Of a DNA stretch of 64,000 nt, positions 8,954 to 19,455 are shown piece after piece. Location of the stretch: contig NC_009706.1 of NCBI RefSeq assembly GCF_000016505.1, positions 1,054,001-1,118,000 of the forward strand. Direction: 5' to 3'. The stretch is from Clostridium kluyveri DSM 555. Lineage in GTDB: Bacteria; Bacillota; Clostridia; Clostridiales; Clostridiaceae. Each line of letters begins with the position of its first letter. The first letter of the stretch is position 1. The translations under genes and the position numbers were made by a program. Below the pieces are notes generated by a model that was not told the DNA's origin, did no database searches, and saw nothing but the letters and a program-made list of their open reading frames with translations.

Positions 8954-10024
8954 GTGAATAAAGTAGAAAAATATAATAGTTATATTCAATATTATATTTT
9001 GAGATATTTAGGTGTGGCAATATTTTTGTTGCTATGGGAAGTTTTCCCTAAATTTGGAGTTTTGGATTCTCAATTTGTTCCACCTCTTTCAAAAGTCTTA
9101 GAACAGGTATATAATTTGTGGTTTCATAATGGATTATTTATTCATATTATGGTAAGCCTCTGGAGAGTTTTAATAGGACTTTCAATAGCAATTGTTATTT
9201 CTGTTCCACTAAGTTTTTTGCTTGGCGGGTGGTTTACTGGTATTGCAGATATTTTTGATCCTCTTTTTAGGATTCTATCTCAAGTAAATTCTTTTTCATT
9301 AATGCCCATATTCATTCTATTTTTTGGAATAGGTGAAGGTGCAAAGTTGGCAGTAGTTACTTGGGTTTGTATATGGCCTCTTTTATACAATACTATATCA
9401 GGTGTAAGAAGAGTGGATCCTATTTTAATTAAAACTGCACTATCTATGAAAATAAATAATTTAGATATGGCTAGAAAAGTACTTCTGCCCGGTGCAAAAC
9501 CTTCTATTTTTCTAGGACTTAGATTAGGTGTTGAAATGTCATTTTTTATGCTTATTGCTGCAGAAATGATTGGTGCTACTGCAGGAGTAGGATGGCTTTT
9601 TCATAATTCTGCTATGAACAACCAAATTCCAAGGATGTATGCGGCAGGTATATGTGTTGTAATTCTCGGCATAATTTTAAATAGATTTTTAATTTATATT
9701 CAAAACAAAGTATTTTTCTGGAAAGAATCTACACACATATTTAGTTTTGCAAAATGGAAGAATGTTGTAACTAAATTTAAAAAAGCTGAAATTGTGACTA
9801 TAGTTTTAAGCCTGATTGTAATTATAGGAGTGGGTACTTATCAAGTAAAACTTGCACAATATTCAGATAGTGGGGGCAATTTTCATATGGACATAAATAA
9901 AGATACTAAGAATATGGAAGAACACATGAATATGGATAAAGATGATAAAGATATGGAAAAGCATATGGATATGAATAAAAATAATGAGGATATGGAAGAA
10001 CATATGCATATGGATGGCAAATAA
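8954..10024 (+). CDS. SsuC/TauC-type permease with Met/His/Asp-rich C-terminal tail
   Basis: The first ~270 residues are a permease of the same family as the gene at 6063. Unlike its paralogues it continues with an additional hydrophobic segment (~280-300, IVTIVLSLIVIIGVGTY) and then ~50 residues of repeats such as MDMNK, EEHM and HMDM, rich in Met, His, Asp and Glu. The tail would sit outside the membrane and looks like a soft-metal-binding region. Start GTG at 8954 is preceded by AAGGAG (8940-8945). The partner lipoprotein and ATPase are presumably those upstream. The tail is the odd feature: it suggests handling of a metal or metal complex, which remains an inference. Confidence 0.8.
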   Translation: MNKVEKYNSYIQYYILRYLGVAIFLLLWEVFPKFGVLDSQFVPPLSKVLEQVYNLWFHNGLFIHIMVSLWRVLIGLSIAIVISVPLSFLLGGWFTGIADIFDPLFRILSQVNSFSLMPIFILFFGIGEGAKLAVVTWVCIWPLLYNTISGVRRVDPILIKTALSMKINNLDMARKVLLPGAKPSIFLGLRLGVEMSFFMLIAAEMIGATAGVGWLFHNSAMNNQIPRMYAAGICVVILGIILNRFLIYIQNKVFFWKESTHIFSFAKWKNVVTKFKKAEIVTIVLSLIVIIGVGTYQVKLAQYSDSGGNFHMDINKDTKNMEEHMNMDKDDKDMEKHMDMNKNNEDMEEHMHMDGK

Positions 10025-10057
10025 AGCTGTAGAATGAAATTTTTATAGGAGAATGAT

Positions 10058-10849
10058 TTGATGAAATTTAATAAAGATACATTTTATAAATTTTTAGTTT
10101 TGTTTATATTTGTTATAGTATGGGAAATAGTCAGCAGATCCAAATTAGTAAATCCTTTGTTTATTCCACCTTTCTCCACAGTAGTGGTGACTCTATGGAA
10201 TATGTTCGTATCAGAAAATCTTATATTGAGTGTAGCCATAAGTGTGGAAAGAGCATTATTAGGATTTATTATTTCAATTATAATTGGCATACCACTGGGG
10301 TTTTTCCTTGGAGGATGGTTTTCTAAATTGGAGCTTATAGCGGAGCCTGTTATAGAGATTTTCTCTCAAGTTAATCCATTTATATTATTCCATGTTGCAT
10401 TGTTGTTCTTAGGCATTGGAGAGATTACTAAAGTAGTAGTAATTGCATGGACATGTATCTGGCCTATAATGTTTAATACAATTTATGGTATTAGAAATAT
10501 GGATTCTCTAATACTAAAAGCAGCAAGGGGGTTTGGACTTAAAAGATGGAAACTTTTTTATAAGGTAGTAATACCCTCAATATTACCTTCAGTTTTTGTA
10601 GGTATTAGAATTAGTGCTGGATATTCATTTTTTATGCTTATTGCAGCGGAAATGATGGGGGCAAGTTCAGGACTTGGATGGCTGATTCTAAATAATCAAG
10701 AAAATTACGCTATAAACAAAATATTTGCAGTGGCCATTGTTATAGCCATTCTTGGGTTGTTTGTGGATATAATAATAAAATTTATTGAAAGTAAGCTTAT
10801 AGTTAACAAGAATGAGGAGGTATTTAATGGTATTAACTTAAGTATATGA
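10058..10849 (+). CDS. SsuC/TauC-type ABC transporter permease, third copy
   Basis: A 263-aa membrane permease homologous to those at 6063 and 8954, with the same coupling loop region (AARGFGLKRWKLFYKVVIP, ~165-185). It lacks the metal-rich tail. It follows the second permease by 33 bases and needs an external ATPase and binding protein, most simply those at 8024 and 6932. It is 93 bases upstream of the next D-like gene. Confidence 0.85.
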   Translation: MMKFNKDTFYKFLVLFIFVIVWEIVSRSKLVNPLFIPPFSTVVVTLWNMFVSENLILSVAISVERALLGFIISIIIGIPLGFFLGGWFSKLELIAEPVIEIFSQVNPFILFHVALLFLGIGEITKVVVIAWTCIWPIMFNTIYGIRNMDSLILKAARGFGLKRWKLFYKVVIPSILPSVFVGIRISAGYSFFMLIAAEMMGASSGLGWLILNNQENYAINKIFAVAIVIAILGLFVDIIIKFIESKLIVNKNEEVFNGINLSI

Positions 10850-10877
10850 TTTAACAAAAATCGTATTTTATTAGCTA

Positions 10878-10920
10878 AGGTATCTTCAAACTTTGACTTA
10901 TTATTTATTTTCAGATACCT
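10878..10920 (+). promoter_or_regulatory. Inverted repeat in leader of D2
   Basis: AGGTATCT (10878-10885) and AGATACCT (10913-10920) form an 8-bp inverted repeat around a 27-base loop, just upstream of the D2 ribosome binding site. The right arm with its flank (AGATACCTAAAT) is repeated at 16325-16336, upstream of D4. It could be an operator or an mRNA hairpin; the function is unknown. Confidence 0.4.
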
Positions 10921-10942
10921 AAATCAAGGGAGGATATAATAT

Positions 10943-12460
10943 ATGAAGAAATTTAATCTTAATACTTCTGTAGTAGATACACGTGAACAGCGTCTTGGAA
11001 CTATTATTGGCTGGAAAACTGGAAAGGCATCAGAGCTTTCTAAGGATTCTGCATTTACTTGTGCAGGATGCAAGGGAAATGGAGGCAAAAGGCTTTGTGA
11101 GGCCACAGGACCTTTTACTCAAGGTTCTACTTGCAGTGAACAAATGGTAGAATGTCAGGCTGGAAATGTAAGGGATGCAGTTTTGATTCAACATGCACCA
11201 ATAGGCTGTGGAACAGGACAGGTAGCTTACAATTCCATATATAGAAATGGGCTTGCCATTAGAAATTTGCCTATACAAAATATAAAGATAATCAATACCA
11301 ATATGAAAGAAACAGATATGGTATTTGGTGCACTTGATAAATTGGAACAGTCTATAAGGGATGCATGGAACAGACATCAGCCTAGAGCTATATTTATTGG
11401 AACCTCCTGTGCCTCAGGAATAATTGGAGAGGATGTGGATAGTGTAGCCAGTAAAATGCAGGAGGAACTCAATATTCCCGTTATTCCTATGTATTGTGAA
11501 GGATTTAGATCCAAGCACTGGAGTACGGGGTTTGATGCCACACAGCATGGAATTTTAAGGCAGCTGGTTAGAAAAAATCCTAAGAAACAGGAGAATTTAG
11601 TAAATATAATTAACCTCTGGGGCAGTGATGTATTTACGCCTATGCTGGCAGAGTTAGGACTTGAGGTTAACTATGTTATAGATTTAGCTAAAGTGGAAGA
11701 TTTAGAAAGGCTTTCAGAAGCTGCAGCTACTGTTACTTTCTGTAACACGTTGGGTTCTTATATGGCGGCTGCTTTAGAAGAACATTTTGGAGTACCTGAA
11801 GTTAAGGCACCTCAGCCTTATGGAATTGCAGGAACAGATGCATGGTTAAGAGAACTGGCAAGAGTTACCCATAGAGAAAAAGAAGCGGAAATATATATAG
11901 AAAAAGAGCATAAAAGAATAGCACCTAAGATAGAAGAACTTAAAAAATTGTTAAAGGGTAAAAAGGGCTATGCAGCTACAGGTTCAGCTTATTCTCATGG
12001 ACTTATTGCAGTACTTAAAGAACTTGGAATTCAGGTGGATGGATCCTTAGTATTTCATCATGATCCAGTATATGATAATAATGATCCCAGCAAGGATACT
12101 CTGAAATTCTTAGTAGATAATTATGAGGATGTTGCTAATTTTAGTGTAAGTAACAGGCAGCAATTTCAGTTTTATGGGCTGCTTAAAAATGTAAATCCAG
12201 ATTTTATTCTTATTAGACATAATGGGTTGGCTCCATTAGCTTCACGAATGGGAATTCCTGCAGCTCCATTGGGGGATGAACACCATGCTATAGGTTACAG
12301 CGGAATTTTAAATTTAGGTGAAACCATTTTAGAAATACTTCAGCATAAAAAATTCCATCAGGATTTAGCAGAGCATACTAAATTGCCTTATACAAAATGG
12401 TGGCTTGAGCAGAGGGATCCTTATATACTTGAGAAAAGTAATTTTGTAAAAATAGAATAG
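10943..12460 (+). CDS. Nitrogenase-like component 1 alpha subunit, D2
   Basis: A 505-aa NifD-family protein, a close paralogue of D3 immediately downstream. P-cluster cysteines are Cys64, Cys89 and Cys156; the cofactor Cys lies in FCNTLGSY and the cofactor His in DEHHAIGYSG. CEGFRS starts at Cys185; the Gln191 and His195 equivalents are Trp193 and Phe197. An extra N-terminal motif C-x2-C-x8-C (Cys40, Cys43, Cys52) is present. It starts 9 bases downstream of a GGGAGG site. D2, D3, K2 and nifH copy 2 form one gene string; the K2 partner is frameshifted. It may be a catalytic or scaffold subunit. Confidence 0.85.
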   Translation: MKKFNLNTSVVDTREQRLGTIIGWKTGKASELSKDSAFTCAGCKGNGGKRLCEATGPFTQGSTCSEQMVECQAGNVRDAVLIQHAPIGCGTGQVAYNSIYRNGLAIRNLPIQNIKIINTNMKETDMVFGALDKLEQSIRDAWNRHQPRAIFIGTSCASGIIGEDVDSVASKMQEELNIPVIPMYCEGFRSKHWSTGFDATQHGILRQLVRKNPKKQENLVNIINLWGSDVFTPMLAELGLEVNYVIDLAKVEDLERLSEAAATVTFCNTLGSYMAAALEEHFGVPEVKAPQPYGIAGTDAWLRELARVTHREKEAEIYIEKEHKRIAPKIEELKKLLKGKKGYAATGSAYSHGLIAVLKELGIQVDGSLVFHHDPVYDNNDPSKDTLKFLVDNYEDVANFSVSNRQQFQFYGLLKNVNPDFILIRHNGLAPLASRMGIPAAPLGDEHHAIGYSGILNLGETILEILQHKKFHQDLAEHTKLPYTKWWLEQRDPYILEKSNFVKIE

Positions 12461-12479
12461 TTATTAGGGGATGATATAT

Positions 12480-13991
12480 ATGAAAGTTGATTTAAATACA
12501 TCTGTGGTAAAGACAAGGGAACAACGTCTTGGTACTATAATTGGATGGAAAACTGGGAAAACTTCAGATCTTTCTAGAGATTCTGCATATACCTGTGGAG
12601 GATGTAAAGGTAATGGAGGAAAAAGACTTTGTGAAGCTATAGGTCCCTTTACTCAGGGTTCCAGCTGTAGTGAAAGAATGGTGGAGTGTCAGGCAGGAGA
12701 AGTGAGAGATGCAATTTTAATTCAACATTCTCCCATAGGTTGTGGAACCAGCCAGGTGGCCTGTAATTCCATATATAGAAATGGTCTAAAAAATAGAAAA
12801 CTACCTATAGAAAATATGAAGGTAATTAATACCAATATAAAAGAAACAGATATGGTATTTGGAGCACTTGAAAAATTGGAACAGTCTATAAGAGATGCTT
12901 GGGAAAGACATCATCCTAAAGCAATTTTTATTGCAACCTCCTGTGTTACAGGTATCATTGGAGAAGATATAGATAGTGTAGCAAGCAAACTGCATGAAGA
13001 GTTTAAAATTCCAGTTGTTCCTATGTATTGTGAAGGCTTTAGATCAAAACACTGGAGTACAGGTTTTGATGCTACCCAGCATGGGATTTTAAAATATATA
13101 GTTCGTAAAAGTTCTAAAAAACAGGAAGATCTAGTGAATGTAATTAATCTTTGGGGAAGTGATGTATTTACTCCAATACTAGCAGAATTGGGACTTAGGG
13201 TTAATTATGTAGTAGATATGGCAACTGTAGAGGATTTAGAACAGCTTTCAGAAGCTGCTGCTACTGTTTCGTTTTGTCACACCTTATCTTCTTACCTGGC
13301 AGCTGGTTTGGAAGAACAATTTGGGGTTCCAGAAGTTAAAGCACCGCAACCTTATGGAATCGCAGGAACAGATGCGTGGATAAGGGAGCTGGCAAGAGTT
13401 ACGCATAGGGAGAAAGAAGCAGAAGCGTATATAGAAAAGGAGCATAAAAGAATAGCACCGAAAATAAAAGAACTTAAAAAATTATTAAGTGGCAAAAAAG
13501 GTTACGCAGCCACAGGTTCAGCTTATTCTCATGGACTTATAGCAGTGCTTGGAGAGCTTGGAGTTCAAGTAGACGGTTCTTTGGTGTTTCATCATGATCC
13601 TGTATATGACAATAATGATCCCACTAAGGATTCTCTAAAATTTTTAGTAGACAATTATGGTGATGTTCCTAATTTTAGTGTAAGCAATAGACAGCAGTAT
13701 CAGTTTTATGGACTGCTTAAGAATGTTAATCCTGACTTTATTATTATAAGACATGCAGGGCTTGCCTCTTTGGCATCCCGTATGGGTATACCGGCAGTTC
13801 CTCTTGGTGATGAACACCATGCTGTAGGTTATCAGGGGATTTTAAACTTAGGAGAAACTATATTAGATATACTTGCACGTAAAAAGTTCCACAAAGATTT
13901 GTCCTCTCATGTTAAACTGCCTTATACGAAATGGTGGCTTGAACAGAGAGATCCTTATATATTAGAAAAACAACATTATGTTGTATATTAA
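12480..13991 (+). CDS. Nitrogenase-like component 1 alpha subunit, D3
   Basis: A 503-aa paralogue of D2 with long identical stretches and the same features: HSPIGCGTSQ carrying the second P-cluster Cys, SCVTGIIGED the third, SFCHTLSSY the cofactor Cys, and Trp and Phe at the Gln191/His195-equivalent sites in CEGFRSKHWSTGF. The N-terminal motif CGGCKGNGGKRLC is conserved. I chose the ATG at 12480 because AGGGGATG precedes it at a fitting distance; an in-frame ATG is also present at 12471. Two adjacent alpha-type genes before one beta gene is unusual, and one copy may serve as a NifE-like scaffold. Confidence 0.85.
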   Translation: MKVDLNTSVVKTREQRLGTIIGWKTGKTSDLSRDSAYTCGGCKGNGGKRLCEAIGPFTQGSSCSERMVECQAGEVRDAILIQHSPIGCGTSQVACNSIYRNGLKNRKLPIENMKVINTNIKETDMVFGALEKLEQSIRDAWERHHPKAIFIATSCVTGIIGEDIDSVASKLHEEFKIPVVPMYCEGFRSKHWSTGFDATQHGILKYIVRKSSKKQEDLVNVINLWGSDVFTPILAELGLRVNYVVDMATVEDLEQLSEAAATVSFCHTLSSYLAAGLEEQFGVPEVKAPQPYGIAGTDAWIRELARVTHREKEAEAYIEKEHKRIAPKIKELKKLLSGKKGYAATGSAYSHGLIAVLGELGVQVDGSLVFHHDPVYDNNDPTKDSLKFLVDNYGDVPNFSVSNRQQYQFYGLLKNVNPDFIIIRHAGLASLASRMGIPAVPLGDEHHAVGYQGILNLGETILDILARKKFHKDLSSHVKLPYTKWWLEQRDPYILEKQHYVVY

Positions 13992-14029
13992 GAAAATAGC
14001 AGTGACTTTATAGAATAGGAGTGGATATA

Positions 14030-15405
14030 GTGTCCAGTATAAAAGCAGAATTAAAAGATATAAATAAAAGTATAGAAAAATCAAATTCAATTGAACAGAT
14101 TAGATATGGATGCGCCCTAGGGGCCGTACACAGTGCTTTTGCAATTCCAAGAGTAATTCCAATTGCCCATTGTGGTCCGGGATGTGTGGATAAACAAACT
14201 TCTAATCTGGCTTTTTATAACGGATTTCAGGGGGGAGGATATGGAGGAGGTTCTGTTGTCCCAAGTTCCAATATTTATGAAAAGGAAGTTGTATTTGGTG
14301 GTGAAGACAGGCTGAGAGAACTTATAGATGCAACCTTTAAAGTTCTGGATGCGGATTTATTTGTAGTTATGACAGGATGTATTCCAGATACTGTTGGAGA
14401 TGATGTTGGAGCTGTAGTAGGTGAATTTCAGGATGAAGGTCGTCCTATAGTGTATGCAGAGACAGGTGGATTTAAAGGAAATAATTTTACAGGACATGAA
14501 TTGGTTACAGAAGCTATCATCGATCAGTATGTAGGTGATTATGATGGACCTTTAGAAAAGGGACTTGTAAATGTGTGGTCACTTCTTCCTTATCATAATA
14601 CTTTTTGGAGGGGAGATCTTACAGAAATTAAAAGAATCCTAGAGGGTATAGGTTTAAAGGTTAATATATTATTTGGACATGAAAGTGCAGGGGTTTCAGA
14701 GTGGAAGAATATTAAAAAAGCACAATTTAATCTGGTATTATCCCCATGGTTGGGTCTTAAAACTGCAGAAAAATTGAAGAAAAAATATAAACAGCCTTAT
14801 TTGCATATTCCTACAATTCCAATAGGAGCAAAGGAAACCAGTAGTTTTTTAAGAAAAGTAGTAGAATTTTCAGGCATTGATAAAGTTAAGGCAGAAAAAT
14901 TTATTAAAGAAGAAGAAAAGAAATATTATGAGTACCTAGAGGATTTTTCTGATTTTTATGCAGAGTATTGGTGGGGATTACCAGCAAAATTTGCGGTAAT
15001 AGGTGATAGTGCATATAATTTAGCTCTCACAAAGTTTTTGGTAAATCAACTGGGGCTTATACCTGCCATACAAATTATTACGGAAGATCCACCTGAAAGA
15101 TATAGAAGTGGTATTCGGGAGGAATTTAAAAATATAGCAGAAGATGTTTCAGTAGATATAGAATTTGAAGAAGACAGTTATACCATTCATGAAAAAATAG
15201 AAAAACAGATTTTGGTCATAAACCCCCTATTATTTTTGGGACTACCTGGGAAAGGGATCTTACTAAAGAATTAAAAGGATCCATAGTTGAAGTGGGCTTT
15301 CCGGCATCTTATGAACTGGTGCTTTCGAAATCTTATGTAGGTTATAGAGGAGCTCTTACTTTGCTTGAAAAGATATACACTACTATAGTTGGAGCTAGTG
15401 CATAA
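14030..15405 (+). pseudogene. NifK-like beta subunit K2, frameshifted near the 3' end
   Basis: The first ~390 residues match K1 and K3, including GPGC and TGCIPDTVGDD cysteine motifs. After the codons for KIEKQ the ORF leaves the conserved frame and stops at 15274. The missing C-terminus continues in another frame from about 15207 to the stop at 15403-15405 (DFGHKPPIIFGTTWERD ... GYRGALTLLEKIY). Adding one A to the A run at 15201-15205 restores a full-length K protein. This is either a recent inactivating deletion, a sequencing error, or slippage on the A run. GTG at 14030 is favoured as start because AGGAGTGG lies at 14017-14024. Confidence 0.8.
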
Positions 15406-15411
15406 TTTTAA

Positions 15412-16290
<879 letters not shown>

Positions 16291-16321
16291 TGTAAATAAA
16301 AGTAATTTTAACATTAATACA

Positions 16322-16383
16322 GTCAGATACCTAAATACATGTTACTTTGATGTAGAATTAAAGATTGTGGAAGGGTATCTGAC
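16322..16383 (+). promoter_or_regulatory. Inverted repeat in leader of D4
   Basis: GTCAGATACC (16322-16331) and GGTATCTGAC (16374-16383) form a perfect 10-bp inverted repeat around 42 bases. The AGATACC arm matches the repeat upstream of D2. No T tract follows, so it is not an ordinary terminator. The rest of the 220-base gap to D4 shows nothing else I can support. Confidence 0.4.
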
Positions 16384-16511
16384 CTAATAAATGTGTATTG
16401 TCAATTCAATCAAACAAACGGCATATCATCAATATCTAAAGCATAACTTTATTTATTCTTGCTTTACATGAATTGTTTTTCTGGGTGGAATTTCAGAAGG
16501 GGGTAATAGTT

Positions 16512-17984
16512 TTGAGGGTAAATATAAAGTCACCAGAAGTTGAAATTAGAGAGAGAAGACTTGGTTCAATTACGGGATTTTATGGAAGTGCATCTGAACT
16601 TTGTAATAAATCAAAATCAGGAAAACTTTGTGATAGAATGCATTCTTTTAGCCAATGCTTAGGATGCAGCTCAGGTAATGCATTGTGTCAGCTGGCTTTA
16701 ATACTGGATGCTGTGGTTATAAATCATGCTCCACTGGGCTGTTCGGCTGATTTTTCAGATTTTAACTTTATAAATAGAGTAGAAAGATAAGCAAGAAATA
16801 TTCCAGTTGCAAATGCAAATTTATTAAATACAAACTTAAATGAGGAAGATACTATATATGGCGGAGGACAAAAATTGGAATCCACTATAGAAGAAGCATA
16901 TTATAGATTTAAACCTAATGCAATATTTATAACAACTTCCTGTGCATCTGGAATTATAGGTGATGATGTAGATACCATAGCCCAGGAAGCTGAGAATAAA
17001 TTTAATATTCCGGTTGTATATGTTTCATGTGAAGGCTTTAGATCTAAAATTTGGACCACTGGTTTTGATGCAGCATATCATGCAATAATCAGAAAGATAG
17101 TAAAACCACCAATTAAAAAAAGAAAAGATACAATAAATGTGATTAATTTTTGGGGTACCGATATTTTTACTGATTTATTTGGAAGGATTGGTTTAATCCC
17201 CAATTATATAGTACCATTTTCTACAATAGATCAATTGCAAAAAATATCTGAAGCAGCAGCTACAGTGCAGATTTGTCCCACACTGGGGACTTATTTGGCT
17301 GCATCTCTTGAACAGGAATATGGAGTGCCGGAAGTTAAAACTCCACCTGCTTATGGAATAGAGGGAACGGATGCCTGGTTTAGAGAACTTGGCAGGATAA
17401 CCGGCAAAGAAAAAGAAGTGGAGGAATTAATTAAATCAGAAAAGGAAAGGATATATCCTGAACTTGAAAGGCTGAGAGAAAAATTAAAAGGGAAAAGAGT
17501 TTATATTACAGCAGGTGCTGCCCATGGACACAGCATAATGTATATTTTAAGGGATTTGGGCGTTGAAATTGTAGGAGCATCCATATTTCATCATGATCCA
17601 TGTTATGACAACAGAGATGATAAAGGAAAGAGTTTAGATCACTTAGTTGAAACTTATGGAGATATAAAACATTTTAATGTATGTAATAAACAATCATATG
17701 AACTTATAAATTCCCTTAATAGATTAAAACCGGATGTATTTGTGGCACGTCATGGCGGCATGGCTATATGGGGAGCCAAGCTTGGTATACCAACATTTTT
17801 GATGGACAATGAACAATTTGGATTAGGGTATCAAGGATTGTTGAATTATGGAAACAAAGTTTTGGATGTACTTGAGACTCCAGAATTCATAAAAAATATT
17901 GCTGCACACACTAAACTCGCATATACGGATTGGTGGCTTAATCAAAAACCTGATACTTTTTTGGAGGTAAACAAGCATGAGTAA
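16512..17984 (+). pseudogene. NifD-like alpha subunit D4, interrupted by an in-frame TAA
   Basis: From a TTG at 16512 (preceded by AAGGGGG) the reading frame encodes a NifD-family protein to 17984, broken only by TAA at 16788-16790. Both sides align with D1-D3: HAPLGC before the stop and SCASGIIGDD, CEGFRSKIWTTGF and QICPTLGTY after it. Residues at the Gln191/His195-equivalent sites are again Trp and Phe. One base change (for example CAA or AAA to TAA) explains the break. UAA is not a known selenocysteine or pyrrolysine codon, so this is likely a pseudogene, though the flanking frame is otherwise intact. It overlaps K3 by 8 bases. Confidence 0.8.
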
Positions 17985-19305
17985 AATATTGGAACAGCCT
18001 AGACATTATTGTACTCTTGGAGCACAACAATCAGTAAATGCAATAAAAGGTGCAATACCAATAATTCATTCAGGACCCGGATGCGGTGTAAAACTCTTTA
18101 GAGGGCTTAGTACAAATTCTGGTTATCAAGGTACAGGATATTCTGGAGGAGGAACAATCCCATGCACCAATTCAACTGAAAGAGAAGTTGTATTTGGAGG
18201 AGAAACAAGGTTAAGAGAGGTAATAGATGGAACTCTTAAGGTGTTAAAAGGAGAAATTTTTGTAGTTCTTACGGGGTGCACTGCGGATATAGTAGGAGAT
18301 GATGTGAGTCAAGTAGTAAAAGACTACAAGGATCAGGGAGTACCCATAGTATATGCTGAAACAGGCGGATTCAAAGGTACAAATTTTAAAGGGCATGAGA
18401 TAGTAATCAAAGCCATAATAGATCAGTTTATAGGGGAAAGAAGTCCCCAAATTAAAAAAGGTCTTGTAAATGTTTGGTCGTCAGTTCCCTACCAAGATAG
18501 CTTCTGGTCAGGAAATCTAAACCAGATAAAATATCTTCTAGAGAATATAGGGCTTAAGGTCAACATATTATTTGGGCCAAAATCCAGAGGATTACAAGAG
18601 TGGAATTCAATACCAGATGCTCAATTTAATATTGTAGTTTCTCCCTGGGTTGGAATTGAAACAGCAGAATTTTTAAAAGAAAAATATGGTACACCTTATT
18701 TGCATTATGCGCTGCCTCCTATAGGTGCTGGGGAAACCAGTAAATTTTTAAGAACAGTTGGAGAGTTTGCTAATTTGGACTTTAGTAGAGTTGAAGATTT
18801 TATTAAAAATGAGGAAGATAATTTTTATTATTATTTAGAGAGAGCAGCTGACTTTTTTCTTGAATTTAGGTATAGTATACCAGATAGATTTTTTAATATA
18901 ACAGATTCTTTTTATGCACTTGGTATAAGTCAGTTTTTATTAAATGAACTGGGCATTCTTCCAGGCGAACAATATATAACAGATGATACACCTAAGAAAT
19001 ATCAAAATGATATAATAAATGAATTTAGTAAAATTTCATCTACTAGAAAATTTGAAGTGTTTTTTGAATTAGATGGAGGAAAGATACATGAAAGGCTTAG
19101 AAAGTATAATTTGGGAATGCATATTCCGTTAATTTTAGGAAGTTCATGGGATAGAGACATAACCAGGGAATTAAATGCTTTTGGAATAAATATAACTCTT
19201 CCTGTTATGCATAGGCTCATACTAAATGGAGGGTACCTGGGATATAATGGTGGTTTAAGACTTATTGAAGATATATATGGAAACATATTAGAAACATATA
19301 AATAA
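17977..19305 (+). CDS. Nitrogenase-like component 1 beta subunit (NifK family), K3
   Basis: A 442-aa NifK-family protein. Candidate P-cluster cysteines lie in HYCTLGAQ, SGPGCGV and TGCTADIVGDD. The ATG overlaps the end of D4 (ATGAGTAA), an arrangement typical of translationally coupled D/K pairs, so its own alpha subunit is the broken D4. If D4 is dead, K3 may be orphaned or may pair with D2 or D3. It is the last gene of the nitrogenase-like region. Confidence 0.83.
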   Translation: MSKILEQPRHYCTLGAQQSVNAIKGAIPIIHSGPGCGVKLFRGLSTNSGYQGTGYSGGGTIPCTNSTEREVVFGGETRLREVIDGTLKVLKGEIFVVLTGCTADIVGDDVSQVVKDYKDQGVPIVYAETGGFKGTNFKGHEIVIKAIIDQFIGERSPQIKKGLVNVWSSVPYQDSFWSGNLNQIKYLLENIGLKVNILFGPKSRGLQEWNSIPDAQFNIVVSPWVGIETAEFLKEKYGTPYLHYALPPIGAGETSKFLRTVGEFANLDFSRVEDFIKNEEDNFYYYLERAADFFLEFRYSIPDRFFNITDSFYALGISQFLLNELGILPGEQYITDDTPKKYQNDIINEFSKISSTRKFEVFFELDGGKIHERLRKYNLGMHIPLILGSSWDRDITRELNAFGINITLPVMHRLILNGGYLGYNGGLRLIEDIYGNILETYK

Positions 19306-19330
19306 ATATAAGTTATAGTTATATTAAATA

Positions 19331-19379
19331 TGCTGACTAGAAAACTAGAGGTTGTATCTTATTGAGATTCAGCCTTTTT
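19331..19379 (+). promoter_or_regulatory. Leader hairpin-terminator before the peptide transporter operon
   Basis: A terminator (GGTTGTATCT 19350-19359 with AGATTCAGCC 19365-19374, one mismatch, then five T residues) is preceded by GCTGA and a CTAG-AAAA-CTAG hairpin (19337-19348) followed by AGG. GCTGA can alternatively pair with TCAGC of the terminator's 3' arm. The arrangement and the ACTAGAAA...CTAGAGG core match the leader at 27507-27568 and resemble the second attenuator at 302-368. It may be an attenuator for the transporter or a plain terminator for K3. Confidence 0.5.
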
Positions 19380-19455
19380 ATTTTTGTAAAATGAACTAAT
19401 TAACTTCAAAGTATAACAAATTAGCCGTTTATATGGTGAATGGAAGTGATAATTA

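Noticed and set aside
16788-16790. Stop codon recoding (selenocysteine or pyrrolysine) in D4
   Set aside because: The codon is TAA, not TGA or TAG, and no recoding element is visible.
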